Below the pieces are notes generated by a model. It was not told the origin of the DNA. It saw only the letters and a list, made by a program, of their open reading frames with translations, and made no database searches. A DNA stretch of 43,336 nucleotides. Source: Hymenobacter sp. GTDB taxonomy: Bacteria > Bacteroidota > Bacteroidia > Cytophagales > Hymenobacteraceae. The position numbers were made by a program, and so were the translations under genes. The DNA is taken from contig JAQBNT010000062.1 of NCBI GenBank assembly GCA_028288445.1, positions 1-43,336 of the forward strand, written 5' to 3'. This document shows, in pieces, positions 33,145 through 41,452 of this stretch; the stretch's first letter is position 1; each line of letters begins with the position of its first letter.

Positions 33145-33170
33145 CCGCTATTTTCCTTCATTTCCCACAG

Positions 33171-33204
33171 AAAAGGCCAGTCTGAAGCTTCGGACTGGCC
33201 TTTT
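33171..33204. terminator. terminator between lipoprotein gene and hutI
   Basis: Nearly perfect 34-bp palindrome (33171-33187 with 33188-33204, one mismatch) with A-run and T-run edges and GAAGCTTC at the tip. It suits both convergent genes. Confidence 0.85.
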
Positions 33205-33224
33205 TGCTTTTGAACAACTTCCGC

Positions 33225-34490
33225 CTACTGCCCGCCGATTATCACCTCGCGCACCGGGTTTTCGCCCAGCCAGTAGGGAATTTCGGCCACGCTGCCCACG
33301 TTCAGCACCAGCACGTCGGCGCGTTTGCCGGGGGCCAGGCTGCCGCAGTCGTGCTGCTGGTTGATGGCCCAGGCGGCGTTGAGGGTGGCGGCGGCCACGG
33401 CCTCTTTGGGCGTGAAACCCATTTTGAGGCAGGCCACCGACAGGGCCAGCCAGAGGTTTTTGCTGGGGCACGAGCCGGGGTTGAAATCGGTGCTCAGGGC
33501 CACGGGCAGGCCGTTTTCGATGAACGCGCGGCCGGGCGCGTACTTCTCTTGTCTTAGAAAAAGCGGCACCAGCGGCAGCAGCACGGCCACGGTTTGCCCC
33601 TGGGTTTGCTGCGCGATGCGGGCGGCGGCGGCCGGCGTGAGGTAGTCGCAATGGTCAACGCTGACGGCCCCCAGCGCGGCGGCCATTTCGCAGCCGCCGA
33701 GGTCGTGCAGCTGCTCGGCGTGGATTTTCAGGCCGAAGCCCATGTGGTGGGCCTGCTCCAGGTAATACTGCGAAACATCGAGCGGAAAGGCTCCCTGCTC
33801 GCAGAAAATATCCACGAACGCCGCCTCCCCTTTCAAATCCGACAGCACCTCGCGCAAAATGAAATCGACGTAGGCCCGCGGCCCGGCTTCCTTGAACTCG
33901 GGCGGCACCACGTGCGCCCCCAAAAAGGTAGGCACCACCCGCACCGGCTGCTGCCGGCCCGCCTCACGGGCCACGCGCACCAGCCGCAGCTCGGTGTCGC
34001 GGTCGAGGCCGTAGCCGCTTTTGGCCTCCACGGTGGTCACGCCGTAGCGCCGGAACCCGTCGAGATGGTGCAGGGCGTTGGCCAGTAATTCGGCCTCCGG
34101 GGCGGCGCGGGTGGCGCGCACGGTGCTCAGAATACCGCCGCCGCTGGCCAGAATGTCGAGGTAGCTTTCGCCGCGCAGCTTGCGCTCGAACTCGTGGGCG
34201 CGGTTGCCGCCGAACACCAGGTGGGTGTGGCACTCCACCAGGCCGGGCATCGCCACGCAGCCGGTGGCATCCACGAGGCGGGTGTGGGGGCCGATGTGCG
34301 AGAGGTCCAGCTCGTCCATCGGGCCCACGGCCACGATTTTATCCTCCACGCAGGCCACGTAGCCGCGCTCGATTATCGTCCAGGCGCTCAGGTTGGGGCC
34401 GGCCAGGGGCCGGTCGGTAGGGCCGCCGGCCAATGTGAGCACCTGCGCGGCGTGCTGAATCAGGAGGGTGTAGGGAGCGGGGTGTGGCAT
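33225..34490 (-). CDS. hutI: imidazolonepropionase
   Basis: Amidohydrolase of histidine degradation that converts imidazolone-5-propionate to N-formimino-glutamate. The 421-residue protein shows the family signature MPGLVECHTHLVFGGNRAHEFERKLRG (in two parts), EAKSGYGLD, the metal histidine in KIHAEQLHDLGG, VDHCDYL and STDFNPGSCPS with the catalytic Asp. The length is typical. The start MPHPAPYTLLIQHA is chosen over an upstream MLPHPPAF alternative (34517). No hutH, hutU or hutG is adjacent, so the pathway would be scattered. Confidence 0.93.
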   Translation of the reverse strand: MPHPAPYTLLIQHAAQVLTLAGGPTDRPLAGPNLSAWTIIERGYVACVEDKIVAVGPMDELDLSHIGPHTRLVDATGCVAMPGLVECHTHLVFGGNRAHEFERKLRGESYLDILASGGGILSTVRATRAAPEAELLANALHHLDGFRRYGVTTVEAKSGYGLDRDTELRLVRVAREAGRQQPVRVVPTFLGAHVVPPEFKEAGPRAYVDFILREVLSDLKGEAAFVDIFCEQGAFPLDVSQYYLEQAHHMGFGLKIHAEQLHDLGGCEMAAALGAVSVDHCDYLTPAAAARIAQQTQGQTVAVLLPLVPLFLRQEKYAPGRAFIENGLPVALSTDFNPGSCPSKNLWLALSVACLKMGFTPKEAVAAATLNAAWAINQQHDCGSLAPGKRADVLVLNVGSVAEIPYWLGENPVREVIIGGQ

Positions 34491-34574
34491 GGGGAATGCG
34501 GGTGGGTGGGGCAGCAAATTACGGCCCCGGCGGGCAGCATTGCGTAGGTACCGGCGTTACTTCTGCTTTCTCCA

Positions 34575-35093
34575 ATGTCCGATTTCCTCCCCGTCCCGCT
34601 CATTCTCACCCTCGCGCTTGATGCCGCCGCGCAGGCTTATTTCGATGACCTGCGCCGCCAGCACTTCCCGCCCAAAATCAATTATCTCGCGGCCCATCTC
34701 ACGCTGTTTCATCACCTGCCCGGCACGGAGCTGGCCGCCGTGCAGGCGCAATTAAAGGATGTGGCCGCCGGCCAGCCCCGGCTGCCCTTGTCGGTCACGG
34801 GCCTGCGCTCGCTGGGCCGGGGCGTGGCCTTCACCCTCGAAAACGACGAGCTGCGCGCCCTGCACCGCCGCCTGCAAACCGCCTTTGCCCCGCACCTCAC
34901 CCCCCAGGACCAGCAGAAGCTTCAGCCCCACGTCACCATCCAAAACAAGGTGGTCCCCGCCGAAGCCCGCCAGCTCCTGGCCGAGCTGCAGGCCGGTTTC
35001 ACCCCGTTTGAAGCCGTGGGCACGGGCCTGCACCTGTGGGCCTACCGGGGCGGGCCGTGGGAAAGCCTGGCCGAGTTTCCGTTCCGGCCGTAG
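34575..35093 (+). CDS. 2H phosphoesterase (2'-5' RNA ligase family)
   Basis: Protein of 172 residues with the two H-x-T motifs of the 2H superfamily: HLTLFHHL near residue 41 and HVTIQNKV near 120. These act on 2'-5' or cyclic phosphodiester bonds in RNA or nucleotides; the specific substrate is unknown. Between them lies VTGLRSLGRGVAFTLEN, typical of the fold. It starts 84 bp from hutI, divergently, and ends 12 bp before the convergent BLUF gene. Confidence 0.87.
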   Translation: MSDFLPVPLILTLALDAAAQAYFDDLRRQHFPPKINYLAAHLTLFHHLPGTELAAVQAQLKDVAAGQPRLPLSVTGLRSLGRGVAFTLENDELRALHRRLQTAFAPHLTPQDQQKLQPHVTIQNKVVPAEARQLLAELQAGFTPFEAVGTGLHLWAYRGGPWESLAEFPFRP

Positions 35094-35105
35094 CTGGCCG
35101 GGCCG

Positions 35106-35558
35106 CTACGACCAGGGCAGTTGGCGGGCCACCACCAACTCCCCGCGCACGAATTCCTGGAGCGCCTCGGCTACAGCTACCGCAACGTCGTGGGCATTGG
35201 AGCGCAACGCGGCCAGGTGCTCAGGGCCAAGGCGGGCCTGGAGGCCGGCCAGCGCCGGGGCCGATACCTGGCCAAAGCCCAAGCTCCAGTGGGGAAACAG
35301 GCGCTGCGTGCTGGCCGCGCCGAACAACCGGACCACCTCGGTGTGCCGTGGGTCGTGCCGGATGTACTCATACAGGGCCTCTACCGGTTCCCGCGCCCCT
35401 TCCAGCACCTGCAAGAACCGGCCTTCGGCGTAAAACAACGCGCCGGTAATGCCTTGGCTATAATTATTGATGCGGGCCTGCTCCACCATCCTCGCCAATT
35501 CCTCATCACCCGGCAAACGGGTGGCAATGCTGCGGTAGATTAGCTGGTAGAAGGCCAT
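35106..35558 (-). CDS. BLUF-domain blue-light photoreceptor
   Basis: Flavin-binding blue-light sensor of 150 residues. The BLUF domain (about 1-98) shows the photoactive pattern: Tyr in YQLIYRS, Asn in ARINNYSQGITGALFY, Gln in FLQVLEG, RH in IRHDPRH, and FPHWSLGF near 90-97. The semi-conserved Met after Trp is Leu here. A C-terminal helical extension (about 100-150) has no known output domain, so signalling should be through a protein partner. It is monocistronic and is separated from the membrane glycosyltransferase gene by 198 bp that I find without features. Confidence 0.9.
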   Translation of the reverse strand: MAFYQLIYRSIATRLPGDEELARMVEQARINNYSQGITGALFYAEGRFLQVLEGAREPVEALYEYIRHDPRHTEVVRLFGAASTQRLFPHWSLGFGQVSAPALAGLQARLGPEHLAALRSNAHDVAVAVAEALQEFVRGELVVARQLPWS

Positions 35559-35756
35559 GGCTCAGCGGGAAAAGGACGGTAATAAAAGCAGGCGATGCCT
35601 CAGCGAGCCGGCCGCAAAACCATAGCCGGGCAACTACGCAGCCGGCCCCGGCAGCCCACTAATATTTCGCCAAAAATCGGGTTATCCATTCATTTCTATT
35701 ACAAATCAATAGCCCGCTGGTTTCGGGCCGAGCCTGGGCGCGTTGTTTCGCGGCCA

Positions 35757-37322
35757 TCAGGGGCGGGCAGCGGGTCCCTCCCATTCGGCCAGGGCGGCGC
35801 GCCACTCGTCGTTTACCCGGGCCGTGAGGGCGGGCGTGGGGCCCAGGCCGAGGAAAATGCGGGTGCCGCGCTCGCGGGCGTAGGGGTCGGCCACGGCCCC
35901 AACTTCGCGGTAGCTGGCAAACTGCGCAGCCAGTTCGGGGTGCGCCTCGTCGTCGATGATGAGCACGGCTTGCCGGTCGGTGCGCGGCACAAACCAGTAG
36001 AGGAAGCTGCCGTTGAAGCTCTGGGCGGGCGGCATGGCCCGGCGGGCGTTGTAGTAGTTGAGGGCGCTGGCCTGCCCGTAGTTGGCGCACTTAATGAGGG
36101 TGTGGGCGCGCAGCGCGGCGGGCAGGCGTTGGTAGGCGGCCCAGGTTTTATCGGCCATTTCGCGCCAGCCGCGCATGTCGGCGTAGTCCTGGGGCAGGGC
36201 GTGGTTCTGGCCATCTTCCCAGCGGTAGAGGCCCAGGGCGGCGTAGCGGGGCCGCAGGGCCGCCATTGCCGCCGGCGACCGCAGCGGGTAGATGAACGGC
36301 ATCATCCACAGCAGCAGCAGCAGCGGCAGGCTCAGCAGCGCCACCTGCACCACCGGCCGCCAGGCCAACGCCCCCGGCTGGTTCGGCTGGTTAACAACCC
36401 TGAACCGCTGCTCCCACCACCACGCCCCGGAGCTAAACAGCACCGGATAATAGCCCAGCGTGTAGTAGTCTTTGCCGTGCAGCAGTGCCTGCAAGCCGAT
36501 GCCAAACACCACCACCAGCCCCACCACCCGGTAGGGCCGCAGGGCGCGGCTCAGCAGCAGCGCCAGCAGGCCCGGCACCCACACCCATACCGCCCCAATG
36601 CACATGAGTAGCTGCATTTTCCAGAAACCGGTGGCGTCGACGTGCACCAGCTGGGTGTCGTGCAGCAGCTGCATGTGGTGCAGGAAGGGGATGCCGTGCC
36701 GGATTTGCCAGGCCAGGTTGGGCAGCCACAGCAGCAGCGCCAGCCCCGCCGCGCCCCAGAAGTGCCGCTGCCCCAGCAGGCGCCGCCAGGGCGTGAGCAG
36801 CAGCGCCCCGCCCAGCGCGGCAATAAAAAACAGCGTGGTGTACTTGTTCAGCAGGCCCAACCCCAGCCCCAGGCCCAGCCAATACAGAAACCGGGGCCGC
36901 TCCGTCTGCACGTACCGCGCCAGCGCGTACAGGCAAAACACGAAGCCGAACACCTCAAACGAGTTGGGCTGAAACAGCAGGTTGAGCCGCGCGAAGGCCG
37001 TGCCCAGGTAGCAGGTGCCCGCCAGCGCCGTGGCAAACCAGCCCCCGCCCAGCCGCTGCGCTAGCCGCATCACGAGGTAGAGCGTGGCCGCGCCCCACAG
37101 AAACGGCCAGAACTTCACCCAGAAAAAGCCGCCGCCCAGCGCCAGGCTCACCCAGCCCTGCGCGGCCATCAGCGGGGGCACTTCGAGGTAGCCCCAGGCC
37201 AGGTGCTGGCCCTGGTTGAGGTACAGGTATTCGTCGCGGTGGAGGTCGTACTGCGGGCTGGTGAGGAAATAGCCGGAGACGAATTTGAGCAGGGCGAAGG
37301 CGAGCGGCAGGCGGCGGTTCAT
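35757..37322 (-). CDS. GT39/ArnT-like membrane glycosyltransferase
   Basis: Integral membrane protein of 521 residues with about 10-12 helices, followed by a periplasmic C-terminal region (about 375-521). The first periplasmic loop has YDLHRDEYLYLNQGQHLAWGY, the D/E-containing motif of the PMT/ArnT family that uses polyprenyl-linked sugars. The later RNLLFQPNSFEVFGF-like and HGKDYYTLGYYP segments match bacterial members. The ATG at 37322 is chosen over a TTG at 37331. The acceptor, lipid or protein, cannot be told. It is divergent from the zinc-ribbon gene. Confidence 0.87.
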   Translation of the reverse strand: MNRRLPLAFALLKFVSGYFLTSPQYDLHRDEYLYLNQGQHLAWGYLEVPPLMAAQGWVSLALGGGFFWVKFWPFLWGAATLYLVMRLAQRLGGGWFATALAGTCYLGTAFARLNLLFQPNSFEVFGFVFCLYALARYVQTERPRFLYWLGLGLGLGLLNKYTTLFFIAALGGALLLTPWRRLLGQRHFWGAAGLALLLWLPNLAWQIRHGIPFLHHMQLLHDTQLVHVDATGFWKMQLLMCIGAVWVWVPGLLALLLSRALRPYRVVGLVVVFGIGLQALLHGKDYYTLGYYPVLFSSGAWWWEQRFRVVNQPNQPGALAWRPVVQVALLSLPLLLLLWMMPFIYPLRSPAAMAALRPRYAALGLYRWEDGQNHALPQDYADMRGWREMADKTWAAYQRLPAALRAHTLIKCANYGQASALNYYNARRAMPPAQSFNGSFLYWFVPRTDRQAVLIIDDEAHPELAAQFASYREVGAVADPYARERGTRIFLGLGPTPALTARVNDEWRAALAEWEGPAARP

Positions 37323-37458
37323 GCCCGGCAAGGTAGCGCCAACGGTCTATTCCACCCCCGAAAAATTAGTATTGGCCGCGCATTCTGCTTTGGAAATCAT
37401 TGCCTTATTTTGTGGCTTCACCTTTCCCGAGCGTTATCGCCCCAACCGTTTACCCCGC

Positions 37459-38079
37459 ATGATTGTCTACGGCTTCAAAGGTGCGCACCTGCGCACCGCT
37501 CCCCTGCCCGCCGGCACCAGCTGCCCGGCCTGCGCCACCCCCGATGCGATGAAAGCCAGCGTGTACAGCCGCTACGCCCACGTCTACTGGATTCCGTTCT
37601 TTCCGTTCAGCAAATCGGCGGTGGCCCAGTGCGACCACTGCCAGCAGGGCTGGGAGGAGAAAACCCTGCCCGCCGAGCTGCGCCCCGCCGTGCGCGCCCT
37701 CAAGAAAAGCACCCGCTTTCCGCTCTGGAACTGGGCCGGCGTGGGCGTATTGGTGCTGGGCCTGGCCGGGGCCTCCGTGGCCGGCCGCTACCACGAGCGC
37801 GACCGGGTGGCCTGGCTGGCCGCCCCGCACGCCGGCGACATCTACACCATTCACTCGATGGGCGACAGCACCAAGTATTCGCTGTTGAAGGTAATGAGCG
37901 CCAAAGGCAATACCGTGGAGGTGGCGGCCAACGAGTACGAAATCGACGACCGGTCGCCCATCAGCGAGCTCAACTCGCCCGAGAAATACACCAAAACGAC
38001 CGAGTCGCTCACCGTGCTCGACCTGCAAATCATGCACAACAAAGGCCAGCTTACCGACGTGGACCGGCTGGAAAAGTAG
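37459..38079 (+). CDS. zinc-ribbon membrane protein
   Basis: The 206-residue protein begins with a cytosolic zinc-ribbon-like part holding two CxxC pairs (CPAC near 22 and CDHC near 58) and a hydrophobic aromatic stretch between them (YAHVYWIPFFPFSKS). A single membrane helix lies at about 94-112 (WAGVGVLVLGLAGASVAG). The C-terminal half looks like an extracytoplasmic domain (GDIYTIHSMGDSTKYSLLKVM). The ATG at 37459 starts right before the ribbon. No known function; similar small zinc-ribbon membrane proteins are common in Bacteroidota. Confidence 0.8.
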   Translation: MIVYGFKGAHLRTAPLPAGTSCPACATPDAMKASVYSRYAHVYWIPFFPFSKSAVAQCDHCQQGWEEKTLPAELRPAVRALKKSTRFPLWNWAGVGVLVLGLAGASVAGRYHERDRVAWLAAPHAGDIYTIHSMGDSTKYSLLKVMSAKGNTVEVAANEYEIDDRSPISELNSPEKYTKTTESLTVLDLQIMHNKGQLTDVDRLEK

Positions 38080-38089
38080 CGGCCCGACT

Positions 38090-38335
38090 TTAGAGGTTGG
38101 CGGGCAGCTGCACGCGGGCGAGGTATTCGCCCAGGCCGGCGGGCTTCTGGAAGACGTGGATGAAGAGGATGGACTCTTCGCCCCGGCTGCGCCAGGTTTC
38201 GGCGTAAAAGCCCTCTACGGCGTAGAGCGTGAGCTCGAAGCTGTCTTCCTGGCGCTCGGCCAGGCGGGTGCCGTGCCGGGCGAGGTGCTCGGTCTGGCAG
38301 CGCTGGTGCAGGGCTTTGAAGGCGGTGATGGTCAT
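38090..38335 (-). CDS. small hypothetical protein
   Basis: Soluble protein of 81 residues (MTITAFKALHQRCQTEH to LARVQLPANL). I do not recognise a family. The alternating pattern (SFELTLYAVEGFYAETWR, then ILFIHVFQKP) suggests a small beta-alpha fold. It converges with the zinc-ribbon gene (10-bp gap) and diverges from the YfcC-like transporter. Codon use matches the region, which supports coding. Confidence 0.6.
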   Translation of the reverse strand: MTITAFKALHQRCQTEHLARHGTRLAERQEDSFELTLYAVEGFYAETWRSRGEESILFIHVFQKPAGLGEYLARVQLPANL

Positions 38336-38379
38336 GGCAGGCGAAACGGCGGTTTTGCAAAGTTCGTGCGCGGCCGGCC

Positions 38380-38387
38380 TAAGTTCG
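38380..38387 (+). promoter_or_regulatory. possible -7 box of the YfcC-like gene
   Basis: TAAGTTCG differs from TAnnTTTG at one base and ends 4 bp before the ATG at 38392, again a possible leaderless start. A TTG lies 22 bp upstream of the box. Confidence 0.35.
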
Positions 38388-38391
38388 CACC

Positions 38392-39747
38392 ATGAATCGT
38401 TTTCGTTTTCCGCACCCGTTGGTGCTCATTGTTGGTTTTATCATCCTGGCGGCCCTGCTGAGCTACGTGCTGCCGGCCGGCGAATTCACCCGCCACCTCG
38501 ATGCCGTGACCGGGCGGCAGGTGGTGGTGGCCGGCTCCTACCACGCCGTGCCCGCCACCCCGGTGGGCCCGCTGGAAGTGCTGGTGGACGTGCCCAAGGG
38601 ACTGGCCGATGCGGCCGCCGTGGTGTTCCTGATTTTCCTGGCCGGCGGGGCCTTCACGGTGGTGGACCAGACCGGGGCGCTGCGCTTTGGGGTGGACTGG
38701 CTGCTGCGCCGCGCCCACGGCCGCGAGGTGCTCGTGATTCCGCTGGTGGGCACCTTGTTCGCCACGATGGGGGCTTTGGAGAACATGGGCGAGGAGATAA
38801 TTCCGCTGGTGCCGGTGCTGCTGGTGCTGATGCGGCGGCTGGGCTACCCCACCCTCACGGCGGTGGCGGCCAGCGTGGGGGCGGCTTTTGTGGGGGCGGC
38901 ATTCAGCCCGATAAACCCGTTTCAGGTGGGCATTGCGCAGAAGCTGGCACAGCTGCCGCTGCTCTCGGGCGGGGCGTTTCGGATGGGCTTTTTGCTGGTG
39001 GCGGTGGGGCTGTGGCTGTGGGCCACCACGCGCCACGCCGTGCGCCACCGCATGGCCCCGGACCTCAGCCTCGATGCCAACGAAGTGGCCGCCGACCCGG
39101 CCGCCCGCAGCGGCCGCCCGGGCCTGGTGCTGCTGCTGATGCTGGGCGCGTTCGGCGTGTTTGCCTACGGGGTGGTGCAGCTGCACTGGGAGTTCGAGCA
39201 GATGTCGGCCCTGTTTCTGGGGCTGGGCGTGGTGGCGGGGCTGGTGGGCGGGCGCGGGCTCACGGGCACGGCCGAGGGCTTCATTGCGGGGTTTCGGGAC
39301 ATTGCGTTTTCGGCCCTGTTGATTGGGTTTGCGCGGGCCATTTTCGTGGTGCTGGAGCAGGGGCACATCGTGGACACCATTGTGCACGGGCTGGCCGCGC
39401 CGCTGGGGCACCTGCCCGTGGCGCTGGCCGCGCTGGGCATGATGGGCGTGCAAACCCTGCTGCACGTGCCGGTGCCGAGCGGCAGCGGGCAGGCCACGCT
39501 CACGATGCCGCTGCTGGTGCCGCTGTCCGACATTCTGGGGCTGTCGCGGCAGGTGACGGTGCTGGCGTTTCAGTACGGGGCGGGGCTGTGCGAGCTCATC
39601 ACGCCCACCAACGGCACGCTGATGGCCATGCTGGCGGCCACGGGCGTGCGGTTTGAGCAGTGGATTCGGTTTGCCGCGCCGCTGTGGGCGGCGCTGTTTG
39701 CGCTGGGGGCCGTGGCAGTGGTGGTGGGCATCGCAGTGGGGGTGTGA
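38392..39747 (+). CDS. YfcC family transporter (DcuC/basic amino acid superfamily)
   Basis: Inner-membrane transporter of 451 residues with about 11-12 helices. Family motifs include the early VLPAGEFTR after the first helix, LENMGEEIIPLVPVLLVLMRRLG, FSPINPFQVGIAQKLAQLP with NPF in a re-entrant loop, and near the end PVPSGSGQATLTMPL and ELITPTNGTLMAMLA. Two related halves are visible, as in C4-dicarboxylate and arginine/ornithine transporters. The substrate cannot be assigned from sequence. The gene is followed directly by a 21-bp tandem array. Confidence 0.88.
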   Translation: MNRFRFPHPLVLIVGFIILAALLSYVLPAGEFTRHLDAVTGRQVVVAGSYHAVPATPVGPLEVLVDVPKGLADAAAVVFLIFLAGGAFTVVDQTGALRFGVDWLLRRAHGREVLVIPLVGTLFATMGALENMGEEIIPLVPVLLVLMRRLGYPTLTAVAASVGAAFVGAAFSPINPFQVGIAQKLAQLPLLSGGAFRMGFLLVAVGLWLWATTRHAVRHRMAPDLSLDANEVAADPAARSGRPGLVLLLMLGAFGVFAYGVVQLHWEFEQMSALFLGLGVVAGLVGGRGLTGTAEGFIAGFRDIAFSALLIGFARAIFVVLEQGHIVDTIVHGLAAPLGHLPVALAALGMMGVQTLLHVPVPSGSGQATLTMPLLVPLSDILGLSRQVTVLAFQYGAGLCELITPTNGTLMAMLAATGVRFEQWIRFAAPLWAALFALGAVAVVVGIAVGV

Positions 39748-39753
39748 GAAGGG

Positions 39754-39963
39754 ACTAATCAGGGCTCGGGAGCAACTAATTGGGTCTTGCCCTAAACTAA
39801 ATCCTACTCGGGGCCGACGAAATCCTACTTCGGGTAGGCTAATCGATGCTTTCTCTTGACTAAATCCTACTCGGGTCGAACGAAATCCTAATTGGTACAG
39901 ACTAAATCCTAGTCGGTCACGACGAAATCCTACTTGGCAACAACGAATGGATGTCCTAGCATG
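39754..39963. repeat. 10 x 21-bp intergenic tandem array
   Basis: Ten consecutive units begin exactly every 21 bp at 39754, 39775, 39796, 39817, 39838, 39859, 39880, 39901, 39922 and 39943. Core is AC(T/G)AAATCCTA(C/A/G)T, with a variable right part. From 39796 on, ACT- and ACG-type units mostly alternate; the outer and the fifth units are degenerate. The array starts 6 bp after the transporter stop. Read on the minus strand the conserved units give heptads of the type x-x-x-(V/L)-G-F-(S/R), but no ORF with a start covers them. Confidence 0.88.
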
Positions 39964-39993
39964 AGGTAGGGGGCGGGGCTTGCCCTACCTCAT
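39961..39993. terminator. hairpin between array and convergent gene
   Basis: An 11-bp perfect stem (39961-39971 with 39983-39993) and an 11-base GC-rich loop, 19 bp from the stop of the minus-strand gene. It may terminate either convergent gene; no long U-tract. Confidence 0.6.
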
Positions 39994-40011
39994 ACGCCTT
40001 CCTTCACACAC

Positions 40012-40422
40012 CTAATCGGCCCGCAGCTCGCTGGCCTGAAAAACCTTCGGGAGCTTGCGCTTGCGCTCCACAATCTGGTAGGTGGCGGTGTCGGTGGCTT
40101 CGTCCCAGAACACGTCGGAGATGAGGCCGAAGTGGCGGTACTGGCCGGGCTGGGGCGTGGTTTCTTCCACCGAATCGCCGAAGCTGAAGGTGGGCTTGTG
40201 GTAGATTTCCTTGAACAGCTCGGGGCGCACGAGGAACTGCTGCTCGTCGTAGCGGATGGTTATCCACTCGCCGTCGTCGTCTTCGGAAATCTTTTCGAAG
40301 AGCTTGCCCACGGGCTCCAGCAGCTCGAAGGCGCGGCGGTTGGCGGGGTGAATGTAGCGGAAGCCGTAGGCGGGCGACCAGCCGTAGAGGCCAAAAATGA
40401 CGGGTTTGGGACGGGTTTTCAA
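40012..40422 (-). CDS. hypothetical protein
   Basis: I recognise no family. The likely protein (136 residues from a TTG at 40422) starts LKTRPKPVIFGLYGWSPAYGFRYIHPANRRAFELLEP. It contains beta-strand-rich segments, an acidic patch (SEDDDGEWITIRYD) and a basic end (ERKRKLPKVFQASELRAD). The same frame stays open upstream to 40542, but those about 40 residues come from a palindromic repeat and are probably not native. An internal TTG at 40449 is another option. It converges with the transporter across the 21-bp array. Confidence 0.6.
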   Translation of the reverse strand: MKTRPKPVIFGLYGWSPAYGFRYIHPANRRAFELLEPVGKLFEKISEDDDGEWITIRYDEQQFLVRPELFKEIYHKPTFSFGDSVEETTPQPGQYRHFGLISDVFWDEATDTATYQIVERKRKLPKVFQASELRAD

Positions 40423-40490
40423 GCAGCAGAATTCAGAATCGGAAAACAAAGCAACAACGCGGGCGGGCAAAAAGCTTCCATCGGATGGCG

Positions 40491-40584
40491 TGTAGCGCGA
40501 TGTAGCGCGAACGTTTAGTTCGCGTCCCCGCGCCGTTAGCATTGTTCGGATGTCGTGCGGGGACGCGAACTAAACGTTCGCGCT
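40491..40584. repeat. 28-bp inverted repeat with duplicated 10-mer (dispersed palindrome)
   Basis: Arms at 40504-40531 and 40557-40584 are perfect reverse complements around a 25-base centre. The left arm is preceded by a direct 10-bp duplication (40491-40500 and 40501-40510, TGTAGCGCGA). Each arm contains a smaller dyad GCGAAC-N5-GTTCGC. The right arm includes the last codons and stop of the membrane-protein gene at 40570. Confidence 0.85.
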
Positions 40585-41259
40585 GCTTCCGCTCGTGGCC
40601 TCGTGGTAGTGGGCCAGCAGGCGGTCGCGGTGGGCGGGGCCGTCGTGCAGGTCGGCGAAGGAGATGCGGTGGGTCTGGCCGTCGTGGCGGTGCACCAGCA
40701 CGTCGGCGGGGCCGGCGGGCTCGGCGGTGGCCAGGTCGGCCCAGCGCAGCTCGTGGGCGCGGCCCAGGCGGGTGGTGCGGGCGGCAAAGCCGTCGGGGTG
40801 CAGGTGCAGGAAGCGGCGGCCGGCCATTTGGCGGGTGCGGAAGGCCAACACGACGTAGACCACGGCCAGGGCCGCGTAAATCCAGGGCAGGGTGTGCAGC
40901 CGGTGCACGCCCCGGGCCAGGTCGGCGGCGTGGTGGCGGTGCCAGATGTGGTAGCTTTCGAGGGCCAGAATGCCGGCGGCGGCCAGCTCCAGCCACGCCA
41001 CCCGCTCCTGGTGAAAGGGGTTGTGGCGCAGGTGCAGCAGCTCGCGCACCATGAGCCCGAGGTAGGCCGCGCCCACGGCAAACTCCAGCGCCACCAGGGG
41101 CGTGAAGGCTTCGGCCCCCGTGAGCACGGGCAGCACGGCGGAGAGCAGCACCAGGGCCGGGCCAATGTGGCTCAGGCTTTTGGCGCGCTGCTGCCAGGCG
41201 TGGCGGCGGTGGTAGAGGGTGGTGCGGCCCTCGGCGGCGGTGGGTGCGGCGGTGTCCAT
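40570..41259 (-). CDS. membrane protein with cytosolic C-terminal domain, unknown function
   Basis: A 229-residue protein with four likely membrane helices (about 32-50, 53-72, 88-103, 128-145), separated by a His-rich segment (ESYHIWHRHHAADLARGVHRLH). The C-terminal part (about 150-225) has strands reminiscent of bacterial PH-like domains (RRFLHLHPDGFAARTTRLGR, ELRWADLATAE), but the match is weak. The last residues (GSSANV) are encoded within the palindromic repeat, so the native C-terminus may have been changed. It is divergent from the branching-enzyme-like gene. Confidence 0.65.
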   Translation of the reverse strand: MDTAAPTAAEGRTTLYHRRHAWQQRAKSLSHIGPALVLLSAVLPVLTGAEAFTPLVALEFAVGAAYLGLMVRELLHLRHNPFHQERVAWLELAAAGILALESYHIWHRHHAADLARGVHRLHTLPWIYAALAVVYVVLAFRTRQMAGRRFLHLHPDGFAARTTRLGRAHELRWADLATAEPAGPADVLVHRHDGQTHRISFADLHDGPAHRDRLLAHYHEATSGSSANV

Positions 41260-41452
41260 ACCCGCAAAGTCGGCAAAATATTCTTCAGGTTGGAATATAG
41301 TCCCGGCTTAATTTAGCTGAGCGCCAACGGGCTCCTGCGGCCGGGCGGCGTTCAAGTGGCCAAAAGCGCGACAGTTACGTATGCCAGCGGTACCTGCCGC
41401 CCCGTACCCGCCGCATTTTCGGCTGCCCGGGCGGTGGGCAGTCTTTTTTTCG

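Noticed and set aside
39754-39963. CRISPR array
   Set aside because: Units are contiguous 21-mers with gradual divergence and no unique spacers, and no cas genes are nearby.
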